A stretch of 64,000 bases of DNA, taken from assembly GCA_013339895.1 (NCBI GenBank), contig JABACO010000024.1, positions 3,277,675 to 3,341,674 of the forward strand, in the 5' to 3' direction. Of this stretch, positions 37,291 to 49,496 are shown one piece after another (position 1 is the first letter of the stretch; each line of letters begins with the position of its first letter). The position numbers and the translations under genes were made by a program. Source of the stretch: Ephydatia muelleri. Lineage: Eukaryota; Porifera; Demospongiae; Spongillida; Spongillidae. The notes under the pieces are model-generated. The model was not told the DNA's origin. It searched no databases and saw only the letters and a list, made by a program, of their open reading frames with translations.

Positions 37291-37589
37291 ATGCGCCCTA
37301 AGGTAGAGTTTAGGTACAGATGTAGTAAAGCAAGTTTAATGCACATGACCAGTCTTTGTCATAGTATTACTAAGCTTTCTTTGGGTACTAGGTACAGTGC
37401 ATGTCCGCTGCTAAGGCTGAGATGTAAGCATATGCTTCTACAGATGCATTCAATGAATGATCCTAACCAATCCCTAAGCTTGGCATTAGTGCCCAATGCA
37501 GGGTGTCTTTCCCCTAAAACCCTTATCCAATCAAAAATCATCCCAAACTGTTGTTGATATGTTCACAGGTTCACATCCATATAAAAGAA

Positions 37590-39338
37590 ATTTCATGTGT
37601 GCAGCACTCCAGTCATAGTCTTGACCACGGCTCAGTTGACCAACTACTTTCCCAATTAGATGATGGGTTGCCAGTTGGCCAGGTGGCTAAGAAGGGCAGC
37701 ACCAGGCGACAGATCTCAGTTCTCAGCCCCTGGATTGAAGCCTGGAACATATTGCATTCAGATTGCGCCCAAACTGCTCTTGAGCTGGTGAAGTACCAAC
37801 ACATCATCTGCCAGCTCTTCGCACCCGATGGCAGCAGCCTTGAGGTATGACAGCTCTTTTGGCAGGCCGCAGCTATGGACAAGCTGCATAACCTCCACTG
37901 GGATGTGTTGAAGGAGGATGTGCTGGTGTGGTGTGTCATACATCAGCTCTTTCATGCACGGGCCCTAGGGTGTGTAACCTCCCCTGCATAATGAAAATCG
38001 ATTTTTCCGAATACTTTTAAAACACTAATCGATTTTTCAGGTTTTTGTGGACTTGAAAATCGATTTTTCCGAATAGTTTAAAAAACAAAATCGATTTTTC
38101 CGAATAGGTTTTGCCAAATTTCCTGCCGAATACCTAGGTTATTCAGGTTATGGTGCTTGTGGAGTGCACACTGAGAAGATAATTTATGTCTGCACAGAAA
38201 TCCACCTGGTTTCGCACCCAAACTAGAGCTATTCATGTCAGTAGAAAATACAGAGACACAAAGGTCTACACTCTACAGTAGCATGTGTTTGCCAAATAGA
38301 GTTTAATAAATTGTATCTTTACCATGCACTTGTAAATATCAATAGTAATGTAAACCTAACCATCCAACACTAACCACTGAGACCAGACATCACCATTAAA
38401 AACTCACAACACATCACCTACAATCACGTACTTCACTTACAATCATCCAACAACACTCCATTCACGTTCTCGCTAAATGCATATGAAATTTCCCATTAGT
38501 ACGATTGCGTAATGATCTCTAATTCCTATACATACTCAAACAGAGCGCTTATACTTACTTGAAGTGGGGGAGAAGTCTGTCATTCTATTTCACTCGCTAG
38601 CTCAATACTCAGATATGTTCACTTCGTACCACTGTACAATAAAACCATGCAATACTAGTACGGGTACATAAATTTATTGCTACTACATATAAACACAACT
38701 CGTGGCACATACTAATGAACTTTTAACTACTTGAAGACGACATTACGCTGTATATTTTGTATCCCCAATTGATGCACATTAAATATTCTGTATTATATTA
38801 CTATCTTACTCAATACCTATCAAATTCTTAATAGCGTCCCCCACATTGCATGTATGTAATTATCAATCGAAAATCATATCCGAATATCTGTATAAAAAGG
38901 TATTCGAATAATGGGCGAATTGTCGATGCTGACGACGAATACCTAAGTACCTCCGAATGGAGAAACATAAACCGGTTATTCCGAATAGATAAAATTTACT
39001 AATCGATTTTTCCGAATAATGCTAAATTGCTATTCGAACGGATAGGTTTTTGCGAGTATCCGAATAACCCGAATAACCTGATAACCGGTTACACACCCTA
39101 TGCACGGCAACAGCCAGTTCCAAGCAGGCTCACCACCACACCAGCAGGCACTGCTCCACCATCTGGTACACATGGAGCGAGCCACCCACAATACAGGCCG
39201 GAGATTTGCCAGCGTTTCAACTTTGGCAGGTGCAAAAAGAGGGCAGAGTGCTATTTTACCCACAGGTGCTGGGTCCCAGGCTGTGGTGGAGAGCACTCCG
39301 CCAAGGCCTGGCCATGTGCTGCACCAGTGGCCCCGTGA
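37590..39338 (+). mobile_element. Fossil retroelement Gag-like region, broken
   Basis: On both sides of the MITE at 37,962-39,099 the plus strand encodes protein resembling the Gag-like ORF of invertebrate retroelements (possibly DIRS/Ngaro kin): a helical part with WIEAWN on the left, and a CCCH/CCHC-type zinc-binding part on the right (ICQRFNFGRCKKRAECYF, then CWVPGCGGEH). No reverse transcriptase or terminal repeat is attached. The copy is broken, with at least one break besides the MITE insertion. The family assignment is tentative. Confidence 0.45.
37962..39099. mobile_element. hAT-like MITE with 8-bp target duplication
   Basis: The flanks carry ATGCACGG at 37,954-37,961 and again at 39,100-39,107. 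The inverted ends are AGGGTGTGTAACC (left, from 37,967) and GGTTACACACCCT (right, to 39,099). The left end has five more bases, GCCCT. Both subterminal regions contain repeated AATCGATTTTTCCGAATA motifs: four at 38,007-38,107 on the left and several at 38,880-39,065 on the right. No coding capacity. An 8-bp duplication and a YARNG-type terminus (TAGGG) point to the hAT superfamily. Confidence 0.8.
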
Positions 39339-39344
39339 TCTCCA

Positions 39345-39705
39345 GTGAGTTCACACCACTCTATGACCAGTTAAGTCACACTACTCTATGACCAGTGAAC
39401 TCACACCACTCTACGAACAGCGAGCTCACACCACTCTACGACCAGCGAGCTCACACCACTCTACGACCAGCGAGCTCACACCACTCTACGACCAGTGAGC
39501 TCACACCACTCTATGACCAGCGAGCTCACACCACTCTATGAAGGGTGAAGGCGTACGTTGTGGTTAAAGTTAGAGTGTTGTAGAGTGGTGTGAGTTGTAG
39601 AGTGGTGTGAGTTCACTGGTGTGAGCTCACTGGTCGTAGAGTGATGTGAGCTTGCTGGTCGTAGAGTGGTGTGAGCTCGCTTATTGTAGAGTGATATGAG
39701 CTCAC
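39345..39705. repeat. Foldback minisatellite (24-25-bp units in both orientations)
   Basis: About eight copies of CACTCTACGACCAGYGAGCTC at 39,345-39,545 are followed, after about 30 bases, by about five inverted copies (GAGCTCACTGGTCGTAGAGTG) at 39,575-39,705. The two arrays can pair into a long hairpin. Confidence 0.9.
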
Positions 39706-39820
39706 TGACAAGGCGTGGGTTACCTGGCTGCTTGACGGCATTGGCATACACTGACTCTGTTTCTCCGCTTAAATCACGCAACCTATCCACAGCATGCACA
39801 AATTGGCCAGTGGTAAGTTT
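39706..39820 (-). CDS. Possible exon, unknown product
   Basis: On the minus strand the segment reads FVHAVDRLRDLSGETES then VYANAVKQP and ends at a GTAACC donor-like site near 39,725. The composition looks coding and the donor is good, but the acceptor is uncertain and I do not recognise the family. It may belong to a host gene or to an unidentified element next to the foldback array. Confidence 0.25.
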
Positions 39821-41130
39821 ACACAGACATACCTTAGCAAGCTAGTAGCAATTTTATTATTCTGCTGTTGCCAGACTCCGAAACGCTTTTACAGGTGAAA
39901 CGTAGAGTGCTAGATGATGAGTGTAACTGAGGGAAAAAGTATACTTTTAGAGAAAACTACAAGCAACAATACAGAGGAAATACACAGTGAGTACGAAAGC
40001 AGGTACAGAAATTGAGAAGAGAATCAGTTGCGTCTTAATCTGTTCATCAAATACAATGCTGTGCAGAGGAAACGTTCAGAGAGGCAGACCTTACACTCGA
40101 ATGTATTTGGATGTACCATCATTATAAGAGTGTGTTATAAGGTTGCCGTATGTGTCACGTGTTGTTGTGTTTGTGTGTGTGTGTGTGTGTGTGCGCAAGT
40201 ACAGTGCTATTTGCACAACGTATACACATGCATAAGGGTGTGTGAACCAGTATGAGGGCATGTTCACACACTCCATTTGGTGAGGGCAAAAAGAGACTTG
40301 AAGTCAGCATAAGCAGCAATTGTTGAGGCATAAAGAATGATGAGAAGTTGAGCAAGTTGAGCAAGGGTTATGCTAAATAAGAAAGCTTTCTTACACACTT
40401 CTCTACTAGAGAAAGATTATGTGAGTGCATAGGAATATTAGGCGTGTTGTGGTAAATATAGTGTTATTCTTTGCACATGCATGTATACAGTGATGTACAG
40501 TGTATGCAAGCACAAAGGACCAATCCAATGGGACACAAGTGAAAGGTAATAAAAATCAACAACGGCAAAAAAAGGCATGCAGCATTTGTAGTCCATGAGC
40601 TAGTATGAAATTCACATCATGACAGGCATAGGTAGATCCATGTTGCTGTATTGTCAGCTGTTCACCTGGCAAGTCAAAAAGTGATCACACACATGGACTA
40701 ATGGACATACCTGATATGTGGTCTGATATGTGGTCCCATCTAATCACAAGGTTACACACACAAATAAAATTTGGCATAACATGAGTTCTCAACTCAGCAA
40801 CAATACATAGGGACAATGGACTAGTGCCCCATGCATAAAATCACAGACTTCAAGGTTTCCATATGAGTGACTCACACACATGCACACTCCACCCACATCA
40901 GTGGCAGCAGAAGGGGGGGGGGGGGGGGCTGGGGGGTCTCGAGCACCCCCAATATTGGCAACGTCAGTGTGCGTAATGGTGGATTGATTTATTCATCTTT
41001 ATGAGTGCACGCAAATAGTAATGCATCATACAAAACGTAAAAGGAAAAAGCAAATATATATATATACACCACAGCTAATCAGTACGCATACCTACGATGC
41101 AATCCTAACACAGCTTTTTTTTTAATATCT
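39821..41130. other. Region without a recognised gene
   Basis: A GT microsatellite lies at 40,163-40,191. A reversed fragment of the dispersed repeat lies at about 40,370-40,545 (AAAGCTTTC, then GGACCAATCCAATGGGACAC). A run of 16 G at 40,914-40,929 sits in a sequence similar to the end of other G-rich elements. From 40,960 the DNA is shared with the 3' flank of SRCR-A (AACGTCAGTGTGCGTA). Confidence 0.45.
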
Positions 41131-41131
41131 T

Positions 41132-41312
41132 TTATGTTGGTTCATACACGTGGCATTCTGTGGGGATATTCTGCACGTTGTCATAGATCGACTCGTCCCC
41201 CTTGCATGGTAACGCCTCAACGTATTCTCCATCTTTGTCATATGTTATTGCTGGAATGGTAGGGTTACCATTGTTCCCTTTCTTAGCCTTCTTTTTAATC
41301 CTCTGTCTCACT
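41132..41312 (-). CDS. SRCR-B cytoplasmic tail exon
   Basis: It is homologous to the SRCR-A tail. The basic start (RQRIKKKAKKG) is followed by GEYVEALP, SIYDNV and HVYEP. The three tyrosines are conserved while residues between them vary and a short stretch is missing relative to A. Confidence 0.7.
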
Positions 41313-44178
41313 CTGTTAAGCAAGCGATTCAGTGTATATAATGCACAGAGCGGATTAAAAACGTAATTATTATAAGTGTGTGCACGTGTATCAGATTATT
41401 TTTAACCTGCATGTGCACAAATGAAGAAGCATACGCTGTCACATGCGCACACAGTGCTTACATAACTGCCACAATGATGACCACAACTATTAACAGTAGA
41501 ACAGCAGGTAAGACTCCTCCCAAAACACTTCCAGTAAGAGTGTCTAGTGCTGATGTGGCTAGCCCCGGATTGGTGTTATCCGCTAGGTGTAAGCACAATA
41601 CAGAAGAAACATTAGATAGCACGTATATAGGTCCAACATAACTTACAAGATGTGTAGGATAGCTTGATATCTATGGAGTCCAACTGTATAGATGTAATTC
41701 CTAGCTTTGCGGTAACAAAGCTATAGTACTCGTAAGGGCAATACAATTGGTTTGAACCATAGTCATAGTAGAGATAGCTATATGTGCTGAGCATAAGACT
41801 GGCATCCAGATATCCACTATCTTGTGCACAGACCAAGTCAATGGTCATGTTTTGGTATGCATCATTGGCTCCATACAGCCGGACTGATGACACTCTTGCA
41901 CCACTGGGTACTCCCACCTGTCCATTGTAGTATAGCACAGAGGTAGCATAGGAGTTCTGTATGAAGTACCACATATACCCTGGGCCAGGCAAATGTGTCC
42001 ATGATAACTGGATGGACATTGGGCCTCCAATACTCAATGGCAACACATGTGCATCTGACACTGCTTGCTGCACACCTGCAGAGACATTAAATGTTAATAA
42101 TGGTGTGTTGAGTGGCCAACCACATTAGTACATTACCAGACAAGGTAAAATCTGATTCCAGACAAGATGGGGTAGTTTCGCAATGCATCCAATACTCTTG
42201 ATTCACATTTCTCTTGACGCTGGCTTGTAAAAAGTCCCATGTGTTTAACTTCATAAATACCAGCATCTGATTCAACCGTATTTGTTATGGTCAGAGAAGT
42301 TCTGTCTGGACTTAGTGTGACTCGACCTCCCATTAATATGGGGTCACCTTCAAAATACCATGTCAGTGATCCCAAGTACCGTGTGACCTCTAACTCAGTG
42401 ACGTTTACACTCAAGACAATGGTTTGAGGTGGTGAAAACTTTAAGGTTGGGTTGAGGTTTGATTTGATAAGACCTGGATGTGAGGAAAAGGTCAATCTTT
42501 CAGAATACATTTAGTTTACTAACTTTGCACAATGACATTTGTCTTTCCAACACCAATTACTGATGCTCCATTCTTCACCTCACAGTAGTAATGACCAATG
42601 GTGGGGTGATTGAGACCAATGGTTATGGATGCATTGTAGGCTTGAGGGTTATCAGCTCGTATTGCACTTGAAGGTACTGCTGCTCTCCAAGTGTAGGTCA
42701 CTCCAGATGGAAATGAAGGATTTGACTGGCAGTAGAGGGAGACCGTTGATCCAATAGCAAAGGGACCATTGGCTGGATCAGTGGTTACTGTGACATCATA
42801 GGACACCACGTCTAGGGAAAGAAACTGCGTTACAGACATGCATGATTAGGCTCTTCTCTCACCATTGAGACATGATATAACGGCAGCCTTGTCATAACCA
42901 CAGTTGACAGAACCTACACTTCCAAGAGTACAGTCTTTCCAGTTGGACTCACTACCAGTGCATGATAAACTGCTAATGATTGGACCAGTGTTTGTGAGAT
43001 ACTGTCCTGATGACACTCTAACTCCTAAAATAAATTGCACTGCAATAACTGCTGCAAAGTTTTATTCACAAACCTGTTGCATTTATCCGTAGGGATTTGC
43101 ACATTATCAGTGCAGCTGTCTTATCAATTCCATTGACACACACGCTGGCCCAATATCCATCTCTCTTACATATTTTGAGTCTACCTTCTCTGCTTGATGG
43201 TCCATCAGCGAGCTGAATGTCTCCATTGGTGCACTCTGGAATGTTTGTGGTTGGGCCAAGACACATTACACCAGCACTGCTGTTTGAAGTGCTAGTAAGG
43301 TACAGTCTACACCAACTACGGGAGTTATAATTTGTGATCCTAGGAATGGTAGAATAGGAGCATTGTCCAATAGAGGCTTCAGATCCTGTGCAAGACATGC
43401 TGCAGACTTCAAGTAGTGTTGTTCCTTTACTAAAGTAGGATCCTCCATATGGAATAGCCCCTGTTAATTGGATCAATCAATGAATGTAAATACATTTGAG
43501 CGTAATAATGTCAATCCGTGTGGAATTACATGCTCATTGCTATTGACGTGATAGTGGTGATTGTCAAAATAATTAATATAGGATGGTACATATGAATCGC
43601 CACCTAAAGCAATTAATTGCATTATTACTGATTATTACCATGTGGTAATGCGTTCAGTAAAACAGCTTGTATTACAGAGGTTCAAAGATTCGTATATGAG
43701 TAGACACTGATCATTGATAAAGTCCAGGCCTAATGATTTGAATGGCATACCTTACATTATTAAAAGCATTTGCACTGAACAGCAAAAAGAACGAAGACTT
43801 TATCTCTCTGTTTACATAGATGTGTGTGCTGTAGTAGAATGACTACACCTGGATTTGGACGAAAGTAGATAGTGGACAATTTATTTTCAAACAATGATTT
43901 CAGCACTAAATTTATGCCATTGGAAAGAACAAAATCTCTGCATTCCAACGATACCTTACTTGCAATTGAAGTATCTTTGTGTATCTTGCTTGTTTCATTT
44001 GGGTTGTCATGTGTTAAGTTGTAGTTAATAACAACACTAATCCATTTCAGGAGCTACATGTAAAAGGGTACCATGCTCACTCAAATTGTTTTAATATTTT
44101 TCAATAACGCACTAAAGAGCAAGGCAGATTATCAATAGCAAAAGAGCAGTTTGGAACATTATGTTATTCATGCACGAA

Positions 44179-44211
<33 letters not shown>

Positions 44212-44264
44212 AAAAAAAAGTTATAGACATCATCCCAAAAATTCTTAAAATCAAGGTCCAGGTC

Positions 44265-44303
<39 letters not shown>

Positions 44304-47300
44304 ACCTCCGCCTATGAACACGCCCATTTTTAGAACACGCCCCTTAAAAATCATTACGAAATCGACAATTGACCGCACCTCTATTAATAATAAGAATGCA
44401 ATCGCGCACAAACTTGCATAGATACACTATATACTACACATTGCCGCATTGCGCTTATAAATAGTTGTAGTTATTCCCATTCCTCTCGCATTAACTTGCT
44501 CCAAAACAAAGAGATCCGAGGCTCCATTAGCATGTCCGTCTTCAGAAGCAAGAATTCCTCCTTCAGCTTCTTGGCAGTAAGCTCCTTGCCCAAAACCCCC
44601 ACGTATTCATCTTTGCTTATTGCAAACTTGTTTACCTGCTCCGCTGAAACGTGCTGGGAAGAATGTGCTATCTGCATATGGTCTAGCCAGTGGTAGCTCC
44701 AGACATACGCATTAGGTACATCAGATACAGAACAGGTTGGACACGGTATTGGTCTGTTAGTACATGGATTGGCATTTGATCCTTTCTCTGCTGATCTGTA
44801 GGACATCTTGTAAGCAAGAGGGCAGGAAGATTCACACCCACAATCTCTTCTGCAGATGTGGAAGACGGACTCGAAATAGGCGTTACGGGTTGCACAGCAG
44901 CTGCTGTAGCATCTCTTGCAGCTGGACTTGCAAACACGTGTCTTAACAACGAAGTTATTTTTGGCTGACTAGCGCTAGCTTTTACCTTAGCAGCAACCGC
45001 TTTACAACTCTTGGATTGTTGATGCTGTCGTAGATTGATCTCGTCTATCAGCGGTATTTGAAGCTGTACGTTGCAACGATCGCAAATAGTTATATTCATG
45101 ATGAAAGTGTGTGGTTTTGCAAATTAGCCTCAATCACGTGATAAGTACAGTTGGCCCTCAGTGGCCCTCACCGGCTAATTTCCGTACAAATAATAATATA
45201 GAATCGCGCTACTGGGCAGATAGTTGACTTAAACCATATCTTCGCACGCATAAAAAACCTATGGACACTACGAACTGTATGATGTTGTCCGCTATGTTGC
45301 AAAAAAAAATAATTCATAAATGTTATGAATTTTTTCAAAAAATTCATTTAAGGCATAGACCCCCCCCCCCCCCCCCCAACTTTGACACCTCATAACTTTT
45401 TTTCCTAGACCCCCTGCAAAAAATAATAGCATATTTGTGACGCTCTCAATGAGCTCTTCAAAGTTGGGGGATGGTGTCTTCCACTTTGTTTTTTGCCCCC
45501 CCCCCCCCCTCGTTCATGCATGAATAATATTGTGTATCACATGTACATACAATGCTGATACATGTTGTACATTTAGTTATATATGAATAGATGGCTTACG
45601 TGTGGGTACCATTTTATGCCAATTTTATGAACAATTTCATAGAAAATCTGCTAAGTTTTCAAATTGCCTTTGTTTACAACTATGTGCTTCTAAGAATGGG
45701 GTGCATAATAGAGTAGACATAAACCATGTTAGAAGCTACTTGGCTATGTTTCGTACAAATGAAATTCAAGTTATCTACTGAGCTTCAGCATTAAAACAAT
45801 AATTAAAATTTCAATTATCAATAATTTCAGGCAGGCCAAAACAAAACACCTGGGCACTAAAAGCACCGCTTGGGCATCATTCAAACTTTCTGAACACTTT
45901 CTAGAATGATGAATTCGAACCTGAAGAAAAAAATTCGTTATTCAGTGTCTGTGCTTCAACAAGCAAAATCAAAATTCATTTCAAAAATTTTGCTACATGT
46001 ATAAATTGATATAGATGAATCGTTAAGTAGCTTGAATTCAGGCTATAGCACAACATTCTACAACCAATTGTCTTGCTCCATCAAGCAATGATGTTAGATT
46101 AGCCACTCAATTCACAGTGCAAAATACGTTGCTTCTTTGTGATCTTGTTTAACGTATAGAAATTCCAGTCCTAGTTTTAGATCATCGATTTACGGACGCG
46201 TACGAGATTTTGTCAACTACTGTACCTATTTTGGACGGAGGGTCACTGAACTGTATGCATTAACATTACCTTAAGCATTATATGTGTAGCTATTTCAGAT
46301 TGAGACTCCACTAGGCATTCACCTACATTCATAATGGTATCCCAGCTGTCTGCACACAACCACTGCATCATTGTAGTTCCATCCACTGCCATAGATTGCC
46401 ACCCAAACTCCACCGCGACAGAATTCAATTTGTCCCTCATTTGCTGTACTACCATCAACCAAACGCACTTGTCCTTCTGCACAGCTTGTGTTCACTGCAC
46501 AGTACAGTGTGTGATGCAAAATTATGAGCAGTAATTATTATTTCATGTTTGATACCTACCATAGCAACGGATGCCAGCATCATAGTAATGACCGTAGCCA
46601 GTGGAAATAATATAATTGCAGCTTGAAAGACGTGTTTCATTTCCAATGCATGATATTTGTGATATCACCAATGACCCTGTCCCTTCTCCATACTGAGATC
46701 CATAGAAATAAGGATATGAGCCAGAATAGTATTGAGATGTTCCAACTAGTAGAAGGATAGATGTGATTTATTCATATATCCAGTCAACAGTACTCTTACA
46801 TGCAGTTTTTCCAAACATGTGCCTGCAGGCAACATTTGCTGCATTTGTATCCCAGTAGCTGTAGTACCCATAAAACGTGGTCCATGAACCATTTATACAC
46901 ATCTCCAGTCTTCCTTCAGTGGGAGTGTAGCCATCGACCAAGTGGACGTCTCCAGATGTGCAGAGATCTGGAATGAAAAATGTATAGTTTGTGTACATGC
47001 ACAGTACACAGTACATTAGGCTTTGGGAATGAGTCTATAGTAGTATAATTAATTGCAAGTAACTATATCAAAACTAAAGCGATTTATGACATTTAAAAGG
47101 CATTAAAAGAAATGAAGTGTGATTACATACCATCTGTTACATGGTCTGAAACAGTCACATAAACAAGCTGTGAACAGTTACTCCACCTACTTTGACATTT
47201 CACACCACTCTCTTGTCCTTTGTGGCAACGGTGGTAGCCAGAGTTTGTGCAGCTCAACAAACTGCTCTCACCACCATTGCAATACACTCCATCCAGCACA

Positions 47301-47660
47301 AAGGGATTCTGACTTGGTCCAAATGACATAACATTATACACTACAGCACCTGTTTTAATGGGGAGGGGATGGGGGTGTGGAGGATGGTGATGATATTGAT
47401 GTGAAGCAAACAATAAACAATAACATGCAAATGATACATTATTCATTTATAGCTGAAATACATACAGAATGGTCTTCGCCATATTCATACCTGATCTTGA
47501 ATAGTTCAGCTGTCTGCAAACAACCTCAGCAATTCCATAGGACAGAGCATTGCACACTGATCCCCATACAGTGACTCCTGAACTGGACTGTGCACAGAAC
47601 TCAATTCTACCCTCTTGTGAGGATGACCCTCCCACCAAACGAACTGATCCTGGTTGACAG
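41132..47660 (-). CDS. SRCR-B: paralogue of SRCR-A with four visible SRCR domains
   Basis: Exons match the 3' two-thirds of SRCR-A in order: SRCR halves at 47,660-47,480 with 47,350-47,190; 46,970-46,790 with 46,740-46,555; 46,505-46,320 with 43,465-43,245; 43,235-43,075 with 43,045-42,865. Then come the first Ig-like domain at 42,810-42,525, the second at 42,480-42,135, the unassigned domain at 42,080-41,645, the transmembrane exon at 41,590-41,455 and the tail exon at 41,312-41,132. Protein identity to SRCR-A is very high in the Ig-like exons (a handful of changes in about 100 residues), and introns also align. No upstream SRCR exons are found before the LINE at 47,840, so the copy is either 5'-truncated or starts at a different site. 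All parts seen are open, so it may be expressed. Confidence 0.75.
44164..45527 (-). mobile_element. TIR element with poly-G ends and a zinc-finger ORF
   Basis: The inverted ends start TTATTCATGCACGAA on the left and TTATTCATGCATGAAC in reverse complement on the right. Both continue into a long G run, then GCAAAAAA and AGACAYCATCCC. The element lies in the SRCR-B intron between the halves of its third visible SRCR domain; SRCR-A has no copy there. It carries minus-strand coding sequence at 45,099-44,471 and is about 1.36 kb. The superfamily was not identified. Confidence 0.6.
44471..45099 (-). pseudogene. Zinc-finger protein of the TIR element, one frame change
   Basis: The first frame (45,099-44,683) encodes ICDRCNVQL, then LRQHQQSKSC, a C2HC-like finger, followed by an Ala/Ser/Pro linker. 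A second frame (44,806-44,471) encodes CPTCSVSDVPN, WSYHWLDHM and AHS, a C2H2-like finger, then FAISKDEYVGVLGKE. The two frames overlap at 44,683-44,806, so at least one frameshift lies between them. It probably is a DNA-binding protein of a transposon. No catalytic domain is seen. Confidence 0.5.
45528..46310. other. SRCR-B intron without other genes
   Basis: This is AT-rich sequence with no ORF of interest. No counterpart was recognised in the SRCR-A intron, where the dispersed repeat sits instead. Confidence 0.45.
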
Positions 47661-47839
47661 CCTAAAATATGAATGACATGCGCTGTGTAAATAAATTAGT
47701 AAATTTACTAATGTAATCAGTTTCTGGATACAAAATAACATAATTTTAGGGTTACAAGATGGTTATTTTGTAATATGAACATTTAAATTATTTTAAGATG
47801 GACTGATTATGACAGAGACCCATTAATGATTACCCTAAA

Positions 47840-49495
47840 TTGAGGTATGGAATTACTAGTGTGATCCAGACAAAAAATAATTATTATAATACATATTTGG
47901 ATGATGGTGTTGTGGCAGGCTCGAGCACTGAGGTATGTAGAGTGCTGGCTATTTTAGAAGAAAGAGGTCACTCTTTGGGACTACATGTCAACATTAATAA
48001 ATGTGAAGTTTTTTGTCACAGCGACCTAAGTCACTTCCCCCCATCAATGAAGCAATCCCACCAGCCAAACATTGAAATCTTAGGGATCCCCATTGGTGAC
48101 CTAGATTTCTGTACCATCTTTATTTCTCATAAGCATGGTTTGGCTAAACAACTCATGCTACAGATAGAAGAAGTTGAAGCACTTGATCCTCAAGTAGCTT
48201 TAATGCTACTTCGCACTTGTAGTGGCTTTTGCAAACTATCTCATCTGGCTCGCGCTACTCCACCCTCGCTCTCCGTCAAAGCTCTGGAGCTTTTCGACCA
48301 GGATGTTAGAAGTTGTCTGTCTCAGAGTACTTCGGTTGACTTGACTGATGTATCATGGAATCAGGCCCAGCTAAGTTTGAGTAGAGGTGGTTTGGGTATG
48401 CGCTCTCTCATGCTTCATGTTCCAGCTGCTTACATTGCCTCCGTTTGTTCATCCGGCTATGGCCTCCAGTCTCTTACCCACCTCACCCATGCTGTGGAGA
48501 TGTTCAATGTATGTGTAGCACCAGCTGATAAGATTTCGTTGGACTCCCTCGCATCTTCCAACATAAATCAAAAGATGCTGTCATCCAAACTGGATGATTA
48601 TCAACTTCAGGGCATATTTAACAGGTCCTCAGTCGCTGATAGGGCACGCCTATTATCCATCTCTGCCCCCCATTCCTCTTCTTGGCTTTCAGTTGTGCCA
48701 TCAGAAGGCCTTGGGCTCCATTTCGAACCAAACCAATACAATGTAGCCCTTAAATGATGGCTAGGTTTAGACACATCATGTGGCTCTAGTTGTGCATTCT
48801 GCCCAGATTCTATCCTGGATCCACTAGGCCACCATGCGTCCACGTGCAAACGAGGGGGAGACGCAGTTCATCACCATAACCTGCTGCGAGATGTGTTTGC
48901 AGATTCCTGCCGCCTGGCTCACCTTCCTGTCAAGCTCGAAGTAGGTAATAATTTAACTCCAGACCATGACCACAGTAGACCCGCAGATGTCCTCGTCCAC
49001 AATTGGTCACTGGGCAAGCCTGCAGCCTTTGACTTCTGTGTGACCTCTCCGCTAAATTCCTATATCCTTTCGGAAGAGGGAGTGTCTTCAGGAGTGGCGG
49101 CTCAGGCCTCAGAGATAAGAAAACACAACAGTAATGATGCTAAATGTGTGGAATTAGGTTGGGTGTGCATCCCTTTGGTTGTCGAGACGTACTGAGCACG
49201 GGGTCAAGAGGCAGTTAAAACTTTTGCGCAGTTGGCATCCAGGCTGGCAATTGCATGCTCCAAGCCTAAATCAGTCGTCATAAATGAGATTTACGGAAGG
49301 CTTAACACCTGCCTCATGAGATCCATTGCTCGGCTATCCTCACCAGGATTGTGCCCTCATGAATTGTTATGTGTATGTAATTGTGCGTCAGTTTATTTTA
49401 CATTGCATATCTTTTGAATTGCCATGTATACTTTGTATTATGTATATGCATAAGTTATTATGTGATATAAAAAAAAATAATAATAATACATAAAT
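47840..49495 (+). mobile_element. Non-LTR retrotransposon (LINE), 5'-truncated copy 2
   Basis: The coding sequence starts just before RT motif C (TYLDDGVVAG near 47,898) and is open for about 290 residues (IEILGIPIGD, LARATPPSLSV, SVADRARLLSISAPHSSSWL). In-frame TGA codons follow at about 48,755 and 49,192. The C-terminal part has CAFCPDS, then LGHHASTC (a C2HC zinc motif), then RPADVLVHNWSLGKPAAFD, VTSPL and EIRKH. The order zinc motif plus RPADV...D...VTSPL fits the restriction-like endonuclease arrangement of R2-type LINEs, by pattern only. The 3' end is A-rich with TAA steps (AAAAAAAAATAATAATAATA) at 49,469-49,489. 5' truncation with an A-rich tail is the usual result of target-primed reverse transcription. 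Two stops only suggest a young copy, much younger than copy 1. Confidence 0.85.
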
Positions 49496-49496
49496 A

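Noticed and set aside
39345-39705. Possible CRISPR-like array
   Set aside because: Units are contiguous with no spacers and then invert; it is a eukaryotic minisatellite.
44112-44411. Gly/Pro-rich ORFs on both strands
   Set aside because: They come from poly-G and poly-C runs inside the TIR element.
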